From: Collinsella sp.
GTDB lineage: Bacteria; Actinomycetota; Coriobacteriia; Coriobacteriales; Coriobacteriaceae
NCBI GenBank assembly: GCA_019424905.1
Contig: JAHYYP010000003.1
Span: 62,001-126,000, forward strand
DNA: 64,000 bases
Reading direction: 5' to 3'
Shown here: in pieces, positions 1-9,242 of the stretch
Layout: each line of letters starts with the position of its first letter
How positions within the stretch are numbered: the first letter of the stretch is position 1
Position numbers and translations under genes: made by a program
The notes under the pieces: model-generated
Told to the model about the DNA's origin: nothing
What the model saw: only the letters and a program-made list of their open reading frames with translations
The model's database searches: none

Positions 1-1034
1 CATGGCTTCGCGTACCTCGGCGAGCGTCGCCTCGGCGACCTCGTTGGCGCGGCGGTTGCCCTCGCGTAGGACGTCCTTGACGTAGTCCATATCCTGGACC
101 AGTTCCTCGCGGCGGGCGCGGATGGGGGCAAAGTACTCGTTCACGCTTTCGGTGACGTACTTCTTGAGCTGGCCGGAGCCGCCCATGCCGATCTCTTCGG
201 CGATCTCGACCTCGGAGCGGCCGGTGCAGATCGCGGCGGTGGAGAGCAGGCCGGACACACCGGGACGGGCTTCGGGGTCGAACGTGATCATGCGCTCGCG
301 TCGGTCTGGCTCTTCTTGATGCGCTTGGCCGTCTCCTCGGCGGTCATGGAGATGTTGATGGCGTTGCCGTAGGACTTGCTCATCTTGCGCCCGTCAAGGC
401 CGGGCAGCAGCGGCGTGTCGGACAGCAGCGCGTCGACCTCGGGGAACACCTTGCCGTAGCGGTTGTTAAAGCGGCGGGCGATGGTGCGGGTGAGCTCGAT
501 GTGCGGCAGCTGGTCGCGCCCGACCGGCACCACGTTGCCCTTGCAGAACAAGATGTCGCACGCCTGGTGCACGGGGTAGGTGAGCAAAAGGCCGGTGAGC
601 TCATGGCCGCTGGCCTCCATCTCGGCCTTGACGGTGAGGTTGCGCTGCAGCAGGGCCTCGGAGACGAGCGACAAGAACGGCAGCATGAGCTGGTTTGCCG
701 CGGGCACGGCGGAGTGCGTGTAGATCATCGTCTTGTCGGGGTCCAGGCCGCAGGCCAGGTAGTCGATGACCATGTTGTAGACGTTGTCCTGGATGTTGTC
801 GGTGCTGTCGCGGTCGGTGATGACCTGGTAGTCGGCGATGAGCACGTTGGTGTGCACGCCCATGTCCTGCAGCTCGACACGGCTCTTGAGCGTGCCGAAG
901 TAGTGGCCGAGGTGCAGACGGCCGGTGGGGCGGTCGCCGGTGAGCATGGTGTACTTCTCGGGGTGCTGCGGCAGGTCGGCGCGGATCTGGTTGCTGCGCT
1001 CGAGGCTGACCTCATAGCTGAGCTCGTTGGGCAT
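1..1034 (-). pseudogene. trpS: Tryptophanyl-tRNA synthetase, frameshifted, 3' end outside window
   Basis: Class I aminoacyl-tRNA synthetase that charges tRNA-Trp. The HIGH-type motif (HLGH, residues about 41-44) and KMSKS (about 217-221) are intact. The start is the ATG at 1034, preceded by AAAGGAG at good spacing; the longer upstream frame has no such site. The reading frame stops at 288-290 after about 248 codons. The expected C-terminal part (beginning MITFDPEARPG) continues without stops in another frame from base 291 to the window edge. One missing base within about 293-299 explains this; restoring a G would give a natural T-D-A-E-R-M junction. trpS is essential unless a second copy exists, so an assembly or sequencing error is at least as likely as a real inactivation. 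Confidence 0.88.
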
Positions 1035-1099
1035 GCTGTCTCCTTTTGGGTTGAGTGCCTGGCCGGCATTGTCGGTCTTGGTTGAAGATGAAGCTACCA

Positions 1100-1722
1100 G
1101 AGAAACGGCGTCTCTTGCCGGAATCAACGATGGTTTTCGCCGTGTCGTCCCGCAGGGTCGTTTCCCTTCTTGGGAAGGAGCCCCTCGATATGTTCGAGCC
1201 GCTCCTCATGGGCCACGTGCGCCGCGCGCTCCTCGGCGGCGAAAGCGGGGTCTTCGGGCGTGACGGTCTCATCTCGCTGTCGACTCCGGTACCACCGCGA
1301 CGGGGCTCCTGAGCCTGCTCGTCGACAAGCCGGTGACTATCTACACCACCAACGGCTATGCATGTCGGTTTACGGGCGAGCTTGCTGCTAAGGTGGTGGT
1401 AATTGGCGGCGACTTCAACCCCGTTACCTGCTCGCTCACCGGTCCTATGGTTGAGAGCGCGCTGCGCGAGCTGTACTTTGACCGGGCGTTTATAGATGTC
1501 AACGCGGTGGACGAGGACCGCGGCATCATGACGCCAGGTTATCCCGAGGCTATCAAAAAACGTATCGTGATGCAGAATTCCCGGGCGAGTTACGTACTCG
1601 CCGATAGCTCCAAGTTCCACGTGTTTTCAAATGTAAAGGTGTGCGACCTGGAGGGCTTTACTGTTATTTCCGACAAGCGCGACGCCAAAATCGGCGAACG
1701 CGTCAAAATGATCACGGCCTAG
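1100..1722 (+). pseudogene. Remnant of a DeoR/GlpR-family transcriptional regulator
   Basis: The open part (from about 1282) encodes the C-terminal sugar-phosphate sensor domain of the DeoR family: a DSGTT motif, a KPVTIYTTN strand, then VVVIGGDF and a conserved ADSSKF segment near the end. No start codon with a ribosome binding site and no N-terminal helix-turn-helix can be found in the same frame. The segment upstream reads more plausibly in a different frame (ending in GLISL just before DSGTT), which implies an indel of about two bases near 1280. It is therefore a 5'-truncated, frameshifted remnant. The family assignment of the tail is firm; the limits of the upstream part are a guess. Confidence 0.6.
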
Positions 1723-1809
1723 GACACTGGGGCATCGCATCTTGCCCTCAAGCCGTTGCCCACGTAATGAAGCGTGGGGCAAACGTGCGCCCCATTCCTG
1801 ATTTGGGGA

Positions 1810-2568
1810 CTAGCTTAGTTCGTCGGCTATTTGGTGCTCGTAGAAGGCTTCTGCTACGGCGTTAAAGTCGCGGGCGAAGTCTTCCATGGTTCCACGCCAG
1901 GTGGCTCGGCCGGGCTTTCCTTGGCCCACATAGGCGGTTTGAATGCCGCAGTCGGGGCTGGGGAAATCGCGCTTGGGGTCGTTGCCCACCATGAGAACCT
2001 CATGTGGCTCGAGCCCCATGACCTGCAGCTGCTCTAGATAATATGTGGCATCGGGCTTGCAGCGCGTGGCGTTGCCCATGTGCGTTACGAGCTCGAAGGG
2101 CGCGTCTGTCAGCTCGCCCCAGCCCATGCGGCACTCGATGGCCCCTTGGGGAAAGCTGGGGTTGGTGAAGAGCGCACAGCGCAGCCCCGCGTCCTGTACG
2201 GCTTGAAGCGCGGCGTGCGCACCCGGCATGGCTTTTGCGTTGATCATGTCATCGTTCTTGTACGGCAGAACTTCGTGATCGTAGTAGGTAAACGCCTCGT
2301 AGATAAGTGGGTCCGAGAGGCAAATGCCGCACCGGCGCTCGACCTCGGTCTGGTAAAACTCAAGATTGGTGCGATTGTCCGTGCTGCTGCGGCGATTGGC
2401 GTTGAGGTCGACCAGGATGGTGCCGAGGCGCGCCATCGTGCCCCCGCGGCTGCGACGTCCGATATCCGCGAGCATCGACGAGACATCCTTAAAATAGCGA
2501 AGGATGAACGCGTTGAGGTTGATGCTAAGAAGCGTCTCGTCCATATCGAAAACGACTGCTTTGAGCAC
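1810..2568 (-). CDS. HAD-superfamily hydrolase
   Basis: 252-residue cytoplasmic phosphatase-like protein. Motif I is the DMDET segment at residues about 8-12, where the first Asp would be the nucleophile. A helical cap follows, then a TNPS-type motif II and a VGNDPKRDF motif with the acidic pair that binds Mg. HAD enzymes of this layout act on small phosphorylated metabolites, but the substrate cannot be read from sequence. It is transcribed divergently from rpsA and stands alone. The start follows an AAAGG-like site on the minus strand. Confidence 0.8.
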   Translation of the reverse strand: MLKAVVFDMDETLLSINLNAFILRYFKDVSSMLADIGRRSRGGTMARLGTILVDLNANRRSSTDNRTNLEFYQTEVERRCGICLSDPLIYEAFTYYDHEVLPYKNDDMINAKAMPGAHAALQAVQDAGLRCALFTNPSFPQGAIECRMGWGELTDAPFELVTHMGNATRCKPDATYYLEQLQVMGLEPHEVLMVGNDPKRDFPSPDCGIQTAYVGQGKPGRATWRGTMEDFARDFNAVAEAFYEHQIADELS

Positions 2569-2883
2569 GCGGGCACCTTTCTCGAAAAATCGTTCCAGAA
2601 TCGTATGTCTGGGATACTTTACCCCAAAGCAGTGTGCCTAGCTGCTCATCGTCAACTTGTGGAGACAGTCGTTCACAAGATTGCGAAAAAGTCTCCATAC
2701 GAGTAAAAAATCGCAGTTCACGCTTGAAATCGAAGCGATTTCCCCGTAATCTATACGGACGTGATTGCATAAGCGTCACATCAGTATCTGTCGGCTCCCG
2801 AGTGTTCCTAAACGTTGTGTGCTTGTCGCACCCATCTGTAGGTCCTAGCAATCGGGGCCCCGTAGTTCGAAAGGGGTCCACCT
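2569..2883. other. Intergenic region between the HAD gene and rpsA
   Basis: About 315 bases with no convincing gene. It must hold the divergent promoters of the HAD phosphatase gene and of rpsA. A short hairpin (GAAATCG/CGATTTC) lies near 2725-2741. Just before rpsA there is an AAAGGGG ribosome binding site. No known riboswitch or leader was recognised. Confidence 0.5.
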
Positions 2884-4050
2884 TTGAGTGAGATTCAGAA
2901 CTCGTCCATTTTCTCTCTTGACGATGTCAACGAGGAGGAGATGAACAACCTCATCGACGGTACGATTACCGACTTTGATGAGGGCGATCTCGTTAACGGC
3001 ACTGTCGTTAAGATCGAGCATGACGAGGTGCTCGTTGACATCGGATTCAAGTCCGAGGGCGTTATCCCGGTCCGCGAGCTGTCCATCCGCAAGGACGCTA
3101 ACCCTGCAGACATCGTTGCACTCGGTGATCCCATCGAGGCCCTGGTTCTCCAGAAGGAGGACAAGGACGGTCGTCTGGTCCTGTCCAAGAAGCGTGCCGA
3201 GTACGAGCGTGCTTGGAACCGCATCGAGGAGAAGTTCAACTCCGGCGAGAACGTCGAGGGCGAGGTTATCGAGGTTGTCAAGGGCGGCCTGATCCTCGAC
3301 ATCGGCCTGCGCGGCTTCCTGCCCGCTTCCCTCGTCGACCTCCGTCGCGTCAAGGACCTCACCTCCTACATGGGCACCCGCATCGAGGCCCGCGTCATCG
3401 AGATGGACCGCAACCGCAACAACGTCGTCCTCTCCCGTCGCGTCGTGCTCGAGGAGTCCCGTAAGGCCGAGCGCTCCGAGATCCTGTCCAAGCTCAAGTC
3501 TGGCATGCGTCTCCAGGGCACCGTTTCCTCCATCGTCGACTTCGGCGCCTTCGTCGACCTCGGCGGTATCGACGGCCTCATCCACATCTCCGAGCTCTCC
3601 TGGAACCACGTCAACCATCCTTCCGAGGTTGTCAAGGTCGGCCAGGAGGTCGAGGTCGAGGTTCTCGACGTCGATCTCAACCGCGAGCGCATCTCCCTGG
3701 GTCTCAAGCAGACCACCGAGGATCCGTGGCGCGCACTGGTCAAGAAGTACCCCGTCGGCGCTATCGTCGAGGGCACGGTGACCAAGCTTGTCCCGTTTGG
3801 CGCTTTCGTCGACCTGGGCGAGGGCATCGAGGGCCTGGTGCACATCTCCGAGATGGCCAACAAACACGTCGACCAGCCTTCTCAGGTTACCCACGTGGGC
3901 GACAAGGTTCAGGTCAAGGTCATGGAGATCGACCTCGACCGTCGTCGTATCTCCCTGTCCATGAAGTCCGCTGCTGAGACTCTGGGCGTTGAGATCGAGG
4001 TTACCCCGCTGCCTTCCGAGAAGAAGGACGAGGAGACCGACGCCGAGTAA
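2884..4050 (+). CDS. rpsA: 30S ribosomal protein S1
   Basis: 388-residue RNA-binding ribosomal protein that helps load mRNA onto the 30S subunit. Four S1 (OB-fold) repeats can be seen at roughly residues 33-102, 118-185, 205-275 and 292-362, with the typical phrases GVIPVREL, GFLPASLVD, GLIHISELSW and GLVHISEMA. The acidic C-terminal tail is short. Translation starts at a TTG (MSEIQNSS), with AAAGGGG upstream. Four repeats and about 400 residues is the usual actinobacterial form, shorter than the six-repeat E. coli protein. It is a single-gene unit followed directly by a strong terminator. Confidence 0.96.
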   Translation: MSEIQNSSIFSLDDVNEEEMNNLIDGTITDFDEGDLVNGTVVKIEHDEVLVDIGFKSEGVIPVRELSIRKDANPADIVALGDPIEALVLQKEDKDGRLVLSKKRAEYERAWNRIEEKFNSGENVEGEVIEVVKGGLILDIGLRGFLPASLVDLRRVKDLTSYMGTRIEARVIEMDRNRNNVVLSRRVVLEESRKAERSEILSKLKSGMRLQGTVSSIVDFGAFVDLGGIDGLIHISELSWNHVNHPSEVVKVGQEVEVEVLDVDLNRERISLGLKQTTEDPWRALVKKYPVGAIVEGTVTKLVPFGAFVDLGEGIEGLVHISEMANKHVDQPSQVTHVGDKVQVKVMEIDLDRRRISLSMKSAAETLGVEIEVTPLPSEKKDEETDAE

Positions 4051-4074
4051 ATCGGTTTGACGATCACTTGTTTT

Positions 4075-4109
4075 AAGGGATCCGTCCGTAATGGACGGGT
4101 CCCTTTTTG
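4075..4109 (+). terminator. Rho-independent terminator of rpsA
   Basis: An inverted repeat (AAGGGATCCGTCC pairing with GGACGGGTCCCTT, loop GTAAT) runs into a T tract, 25 bases after the rpsA stop codon. Confidence 0.9.
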
Positions 4110-4389
4110 CATTTGCTGCTGAGGTGCGCGATGTCGTCCGCGCGCAATGCTGTCCGAGCTGTCCACAGGCTATTAGGTTTTCGGTGCATGAAAAAATGCC
4201 GACATCCCGCCTCGGGGAGGAGGCGGGAACGCACCGAGTAGACGGAGGGGTGCGGAGCGCGGTCGCGTCTCGACTGACGACGTTGCCCATCGACAGGACC
4301 ATTGTAGCGCATGGCGGTTCTTGGTTTATCGTGTCGAGCGTTTGCGTTGTGCCATTGCCTGCGGCAACGGTGTGTTACACTCTTGCACT
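4110..4389. other. Intergenic region upstream of rnpB with an unassigned structured segment
   Basis: No protein gene is evident. The segment 4181-4237 can fold into an outer stem (TCGGTGC with GCACCGA) enclosing a GCAT/ATGC hairpin and a strong CCCGCCT/AGGCGGG hairpin. A likely rnpB promoter lies at its right end: TTGCCT (4355-4360) and TACACT (4376-4381), though the 15-base spacing is short. Confidence 0.5.
4355..4381 (+). promoter_or_regulatory. Probable promoter of rnpB
   Basis: TTGCCT and TACACT hexamers separated by 15 bases, ending nine bases before the mature 5' end of RNase P RNA. The spacing is shorter than ideal, so this is a suggestion. Confidence 0.35.
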
Positions 4390-4751
4390 GCTGAGTGGGC
4401 CAGACGGTCGCGCGATGTGCTGCTTGCAGTACGCGTGAGGAAAGTCCGGGCTCCAGAGGGCGGGATGCCGGCTAACGGCCGGGCGGAGTGATCCGACGGA
4501 AAGCGCCGCAGAAAAGAAGACTCCCACCTGCGCCGCAAGGCGTAAAGGGAAAAGCTGAAACGGTGGTGTAAGAGACCACCAGCGTCGTGGCAACATGGCG
4601 GCTTGGCAAGCCCCATCCGGAGCAAGCGCGAATAGGAACGCTATGGGCCGGCCCGGTCCGCGTTCGGGTAGCGTGCGTGGAGCTGCACGGTAACGTGCAG
4701 ACAAGATAAATGACCGTTCACGACAGAACCCGGCTTACAAGCCCACTCAGC
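4390..4751 (+). ncRNA. rnpB: RNase P RNA, class A
   Basis: Catalytic RNA that matures the 5' ends of tRNAs. The signature GAGGAAAGTCCGGGCTC (P4 5' half region) starts near 4436, and the matching GACAGAACCCGGCTTAC lies near 4723. The 5' GCTGAGTGGGC and 3' GCCCACTCAGC pair to close the P1 helix and set the limits. The length of about 362 nt and the internal GCAACATGGCGG-type elements fit the bacterial type A form. Confidence 0.95.
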
Positions 4752-4966
4752 ACTTTGTTGACGCTGCGAATCCGTCAGCGCGGCAATCTGCCTTTCAAGC
4801 CTTCGGGCATGACCATAAGGTCAATGCCCTCGTCTTTCAAGGCACCTTGCTCGCGCTGACGGGTTCTCGCTTTCGTTGACGGATTCATCGGCGTTGCCAT
4901 TCTTTTTACTAGGGTTATCGTATTATTGAGGCTGTTTGTTGCCGCGCTTAGTTTTGTTGAGGGGCT

Positions 4967-5605
4967 TTGTTGGACAGCTATTTTACTCTGCAATCGAATA
5001 TTGAGGTTTCGGGCGAGTTTGTGGACCGCAAGAGTCGGTTTATTGCCCAGCTGGTCCATATTGAGTCCGAGGACGAGGCGAATGCCTTTATCGAGATGGT
5101 TCGCAAGCGTCATTACGACGCTCGACACAATGTTCCCGCGTGGATTTTGGTCGATGGACGCGAGCGCCAGAGCGATGATGGTGAGCCGAGCCGCACGAGC
5201 GGTATGCCGACACTCGAGGTGTTGCGCGGTGCGGAGCTCAAAAATGTTTGCTGCGTAGTGACACGCTATTTTGGTGGTACGTTGTTGGGGCCCGGTGGCT
5301 TGGTACGCGCCTATACCGCGGCGACGCAGGCGGCGGTGGCCGCGGCTCAGGAGGCCGGGCAGATCGTCGAGATGACGAGTGTCGTGCCTGTTGACGTGCA
5401 TGTGGCCTATCCGCAGTATGAGCAGGTGCTTCGCTTGGCCCAGGATTCCGGTGCCAAGGTTTCGGATACCGAGTACGCGGATGCCGTGACGATTCATTTG
5501 GTGTTTAAGGCGGGGGAGCAGGAGCCGTTTTGCGTTAAGATGCGCGAGCTTATGGCGGGGCGCGAGGAGATTGAGGTCGGCGCTCCCGAATTTGCCGAGT
5601 TCTAA
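4967..5605 (+). CDS. YigZ/IMPACT-family protein
   Basis: 212-residue member of the IMPACT/YigZ family. The diagnostic segment DDGEPSRTSGMP, followed by TRYFGGTLLGPGGLVRAY, lies in the N-terminal half; the C-terminal half is the ferredoxin-like DUF1949 region. The molecular role is unclear; eukaryotic IMPACT relates to translational stress control, and bacterial members are thought to bind nucleic acid. Translation starts at one of two adjacent TTG codons (4967 or 4970); the GAGGGG site fits the second slightly better. It converges with the next gene on a shared terminator. Confidence 0.88.
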   Translation: MLDSYFTLQSNIEVSGEFVDRKSRFIAQLVHIESEDEANAFIEMVRKRHYDARHNVPAWILVDGRERQSDDGEPSRTSGMPTLEVLRGAELKNVCCVVTRYFGGTLLGPGGLVRAYTAATQAAVAAAQEAGQIVEMTSVVPVDVHVAYPQYEQVLRLAQDSGAKVSDTEYADAVTIHLVFKAGEQEPFCVKMRELMAGREEIEVGAPEFAEF

Positions 5606-5660
5606 CGACGACGGCCGGCGTGCTTTTGGATGAATCCCAAGCGCGCCGGCCATCGTTTTA
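5605..5660. terminator. Bidirectional terminator
   Basis: A long inverted repeat (ACGACGGCCGGCG with CGCCGGCCATCGT) lies between two convergent genes and has T-rich tails on both strands. Confidence 0.8.
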
Positions 5661-5672
5661 TGTTGTCGCCGT

Positions 5673-6119
5673 TTACTCGGCGAGCTGCTTTAGCACATCG
5701 CAGGCGATGTCGACGGCGTCGTCGATGCAGCCGGGGCAGCTGCGGAGCGGACCCTGGTCCGATCCGACGCCTTTGAGCGTGCCGCAGACGGTCGTGGTGT
5801 TCTTCTCGCCAAAGCGCTTGGCAATCTCGCGCGACAGCTTGTAGGTCTGGCCCTTGGTCTTGGGGTTCTCCATACCGTCGCTCATCACAAAGCCCATGAT
5901 GGCCACGGCGCCCGAGATGGCGCCGCAGGTCTCGGTCATGCCGCCCATGCCGGCGCCAAAGCCCTCGGTGAGGGTAAAGGCGATCTGGGGGTCGAGCCCC
6001 ACAGCGGGCGCGAGCGTGCAAGCGACAGCCTGGGCGCAGTTAAAGCCGCGGGCGTGGTACTCGGCAGCCTGAGCCTGACAGGCGGTGATGTCGAGCTGGG
6101 CTGTATCGATTTGCTTCAT
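5673..6119 (-). CDS. C_GCAxxG_C_C family redox protein
   Basis: 148-residue protein named for its spaced cysteines. Seen here: GFNCAQAV, then GFGAGMGGMTETCGAISGA, then VCGTLKGVGSDQ, then SCPGCIDDA. The family is common in anaerobes and thought to be redox-active or metal-binding, but no reaction is established. The ATG at 6119 is preceded by AAGGAGACACC. A longer in-frame start upstream lacks such a site and is rejected. It is divergent from the sulfhydrylase gene. Confidence 0.85.
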   Translation of the reverse strand: MKQIDTAQLDITACQAQAAEYHARGFNCAQAVACTLAPAVGLDPQIAFTLTEGFGAGMGGMTETCGAISGAVAIMGFVMSDGMENPKTKGQTYKLSREIAKRFGEKNTTTVCGTLKGVGSDQGPLRSCPGCIDDAVDIACDVLKQLAE

Positions 6120-6234
6120 CGGTGTCTCCTTGATTACGGTGTACCCGCCTATGGTACCCTTGCTGGCGCATTCGCTTATCGAGACCGCAGTGCATATCTC
6201 ATTGTTTTTCGCCATCGAACACTTTCTTAAGATT

Positions 6235-6265
6235 TGGGACAAATAAACCTGATTAATTTGTCCCA
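6235..6265. promoter_or_regulatory. Inverted repeat in divergent promoter region
   Basis: TGGGACAAAT and ATTTGTCCCA arms flank an 11-base centre, between two divergent genes (redox protein and sulfhydrylase). There is no T tract, so an operator is more likely than a terminator. The binding factor is unknown. Confidence 0.4.
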
Positions 6266-6353
6266 TAACCTATCGGCGGGATGGGTTGAGAGGGGTGCGG
6301 GGTAGCGGTATCGTGAACCGAATAAAAACAAAACCCAAGTAAGGGAGTTGGAT

Positions 6354-7637
6354 ATGAGCGAGCAGACCATCGGAACTACATGTGTTCAGGGCGGCTATCA
6401 CCCGGGAGATGCCGAGCCGCGCCAGGTGCCCATCTACCAGTCCACCACGTGGAAATACGACACGTCCGAGCACATGGGCAAGCTGTTTGACCTGGAGGAG
6501 TCGGGCTACTTCTACAGCCGTCTGCAGAATCCCACGTGCGATCTGGTTGCCGCCAAGATCTGCGAGATGGAGGGCGGCACCGCTGCGATGCTCACGAGTT
6601 CGGGCATGGCCGCGAACTTCCTCGCGATCTTTAACGTGGCCGGTGCCGGTGATCACGTGGTCGCGAGCTCTGCTATCTACGGCGGTACGTATAACCTGCT
6701 CGCCCACACCATGGGCCGCATGGGCGTGGCTTGCACGTTTGTCGCCCCCGACTGCACCGATGAGGAGCTGGAGGCAGCCTTTGAGCCCAATACCAAGCTC
6801 GTCTTTGGCGAGACGATTGCCAACCCCGCCCTTGCCGTGCTCGATATTGAGCGCTTTGCCAAGGCCGCGCATGACCACGGCGTGCCGCTGATGGTCGACA
6901 ACACCTTCCCGACGCCCGTGATGTGCCGTCCCTTTGAGTGGGGCGCCGACATCGTCACGCACTCTACCACCAAGTACATGGATGGGCATGCGGCCTACCT
7001 GGGTGGCGTGATCGTCGACCACGGCCAGTTTGACTGGATGGCCCATGCAGACAAGTTCCCGGGTCTCACCACGCCCGACGAGAGCTATCACGGCGTGACC
7101 TATGCCGAGAAGTTCGGTCGCGAGGGTGCCTTCATTACCAAGGCAACCGCTCAGCTCATGCGCGACCTCGGCCCCATGCAGAACCCGCAGGCGGCGTTTT
7201 TCCTGAATAGCTCGCTCGAGAGCCTGCATGTGCGTATGCCGCGTCATTGTGAGAACGGCCTGGCCGTTGCTAAGTTCCTGCAGAGCCATCCCAAGGTGCA
7301 CTTTGTGAGCTATCCGGGCCTGGAGGGCGATAAGTACTATGACCTGGCTCAGAAGTACATGCCCAACGGTACCTGCGGCGTCGTGAGCTTTGGCTTTAAC
7401 GGTGGTCGCGCGGCGGCCGAGACCTTTATGAAGAGCCTTAAACTCGCCCAGATCGCCACGCATGTGGCCGATGCTCGCACCTGCTGCCTGCATCCCGCTA
7501 ACGCCACGCACCGTCAGATGAACGATGAGGAGCTCATCGCCTGCGGCATCTCCGCCGACATGGTGCGCCTGTCGTGCGGCCTCGAGGACACGGCCGATCT
7601 GATTGCCGACCTTGAGCAGGCGCTCGAGCAGTGCTAG
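6354..7637 (+). CDS. metY: O-acetylhomoserine sulfhydrylase (PLP-dependent)
   Basis: 427-residue Cys/Met-metabolism PLP enzyme. It probably condenses O-acetylhomoserine with sulfide to give homocysteine. The PLP lysine is K207 in HSTTKYMDGH; the conserved YSRLQNPT and SSGMAANF segments bind cofactor phosphate. Methionine gamma-lyase belongs to the same fold and cannot be fully excluded, but the length and the opening segment (TTCVQGGY, then PIYQSTTW) favour MetY. The start is the ATG after AAGGGAG; an in-frame TTG six bases upstream is ignored. It ends at a strong terminator and is monocistronic. Confidence 0.88.
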   Translation: MSEQTIGTTCVQGGYHPGDAEPRQVPIYQSTTWKYDTSEHMGKLFDLEESGYFYSRLQNPTCDLVAAKICEMEGGTAAMLTSSGMAANFLAIFNVAGAGDHVVASSAIYGGTYNLLAHTMGRMGVACTFVAPDCTDEELEAAFEPNTKLVFGETIANPALAVLDIERFAKAAHDHGVPLMVDNTFPTPVMCRPFEWGADIVTHSTTKYMDGHAAYLGGVIVDHGQFDWMAHADKFPGLTTPDESYHGVTYAEKFGREGAFITKATAQLMRDLGPMQNPQAAFFLNSSLESLHVRMPRHCENGLAVAKFLQSHPKVHFVSYPGLEGDKYYDLAQKYMPNGTCGVVSFGFNGGRAAAETFMKSLKLAQIATHVADARTCCLHPANATHRQMNDEELIACGISADMVRLSCGLEDTADLIADLEQALEQC

Positions 7638-7704
7638 GCTAGCTTCTCGTATGAAGCGACGGAGCCTCTTGGGGTTCCGGTGACATATAGTTCCGATTCC
7701 GTAG

Positions 7705-7754
7705 GCGGGACCCCAATCGCGGCTGTTTGCAGGCGATTGGGGCCCCGTTTTTTG
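7705..7754 (+). terminator. Terminator after metY
   Basis: GGACCCCAATCGC pairs with GCGATTGGGGCC, followed by a run of six T. Confidence 0.88.
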
Positions 7755-7779
7755 TGTTGGGCCACTCGAAAGGATGGAT

Positions 7780-9084
7780 ATGGAGAAAACCGCAGAGCAG
7801 CTGCGCCGCGAGCACATTGCCCTTGAGGGCGAAACCCATGGCAAGAACAAATGGGCGATTCTGTTTACCGTGCTCATCATGACGTTTATGTCGTGTCTGG
7901 ATTCGACCGTCGTGACCGTGGCGTTGCCCGTGATGCAAAAGGAGCTGGGCGTGGGCCTCGACCGCATCCAGCTGGTGAGCTCGGTGTACCTGCTTGCGAC
8001 ATGCGTGGCTATGCTGCCGTTTGGCCGCTTGGGCGACGTGCGCGGCAAGGTGGGCGTATTCCAGCTGGGCGTAATCGTTTTTACGGCCGGCTCGCTGCTT
8101 TGCGGCCTTTCGAGTTCGCTCGAAGTTCTTATTCTGGCACGCATTGTGCAGGGCGTCGGCTGCGCGGCGGCCATGGCTAACAACATGGGTATCATCACCG
8201 AGTCGTTTCCGGCGCGAGAGCGCGGTCGTGCCATGGGTATTCTCGCGACCTTCGTGGCCCTCGGCATGATGTGTGGCCCCGTGCTGGGCGGCATGCTGGT
8301 GGCAAGCTTTCCCTGGGAGAGCATCTTCCTCATCAACCTGCCCATTGGCGTCATCTCGTTTATCGTGGGGCTCTATACGCTGCCGCATGTTAAGCCGGAG
8401 GCTGGCGAGCGCCCCATGTCCCTGATCGAGGCTGCTCGTCGCTGCTTTGCAAATTCGGCCTTCACCATCAATCTTGCCTGCATGCTCATCGTGTTTGTTG
8501 GCATTGGCGCATCCGAGTTTATCCTGCCGTTCTATTTTCAGGACGCCCACGGCTTTGGTTCCGACATTTCCGGACTGCTCTTTTTGGCGCTGCCGATGGT
8601 GAATGCCTTTATCGGCCCGCTTTCGGGTACGGTTTCGGACCGTGTTGGTTGCGAGGGCCCCACGGCGGTGGGCCTGGGTGTGTACGTGTGCGGTCTCTTT
8701 GCGGTAAGTACGCTCGACGAGCACTCTTCCATCCCTGTGATCGTGTGCTGTGTCGCGTTTATGTCGTGCGGAACGTCGATTTTCCAGAGCCCCAACAACT
8801 CGCTGTACATGGGCTCGGCTCCGCGCGAAGCGCTCGGCTTTGCGGGCAGCCTGGGTAGCCTGGCGCGCTATGCGGGTATGGCAGTGGGCATTACGGTGGC
8901 GTCGCATATCCTGTATGGGCAGATGAGCGTGGCGATGGGCGAGGCCGTGACCAGTTTTGTTGCAGGCCGTCCGGATGTGTTCCTGTTTGGTTTTCGTTCG
9001 GTGTTCTATGTGTTGATGGCCGTGGCAGCCGTGGGCTTTGTCCTCTCGATGGTTCGTTTGGTGAGGATGCGCGCCCGCCATTAG
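7780..9084 (+). CDS. MFS drug-efflux type transporter (DHA2-like)
   Basis: Integral membrane proton antiporter of the major facilitator superfamily, 434 residues. The N-terminal tail is cytoplasmic and charged. Transmembrane segment 1 carries LDSTVVTVALP, a typical DHA2 motif; motif A appears as GRLGDVRGK, motif C as MCGPVLGG. About 12-14 hydrophobic segments can be counted by eye. DHA2 proteins usually export hydrophobic cations or drugs; the real substrate is unknown. ATG 7780 is preferred over ATG 7774 because GAAAGG then has proper spacing. It stands alone between a terminator and xpt. Confidence 0.85.
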   Translation: MEKTAEQLRREHIALEGETHGKNKWAILFTVLIMTFMSCLDSTVVTVALPVMQKELGVGLDRIQLVSSVYLLATCVAMLPFGRLGDVRGKVGVFQLGVIVFTAGSLLCGLSSSLEVLILARIVQGVGCAAAMANNMGIITESFPARERGRAMGILATFVALGMMCGPVLGGMLVASFPWESIFLINLPIGVISFIVGLYTLPHVKPEAGERPMSLIEAARRCFANSAFTINLACMLIVFVGIGASEFILPFYFQDAHGFGSDISGLLFLALPMVNAFIGPLSGTVSDRVGCEGPTAVGLGVYVCGLFAVSTLDEHSSIPVIVCCVAFMSCGTSIFQSPNNSLYMGSAPREALGFAGSLGSLARYAGMAVGITVASHILYGQMSVAMGEAVTSFVAGRPDVFLFGFRSVFYVLMAVAAVGFVLSMVRLVRMRARH

Positions 9085-9242
9085 CGTGTTGGGAGGCTGC
9101 CTGCCACGTATCCGCGCCGTCCCAAAAAGACTGGTTTGTGGTGCGATGCGGCTTGTGGGGCGGGCGGGGGTCGGTCCGTGGTAGACTATCGAACAACGTT
9201 TATTAATCGCGCGGTATCCTTGCCGCGAGAAGGGGTTGCGCC

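Noticed and set aside
6120..6353. SAM riboswitch upstream of metY
   Set aside because: No SAM-I or SAM-II core was found; only a short palindrome is present.
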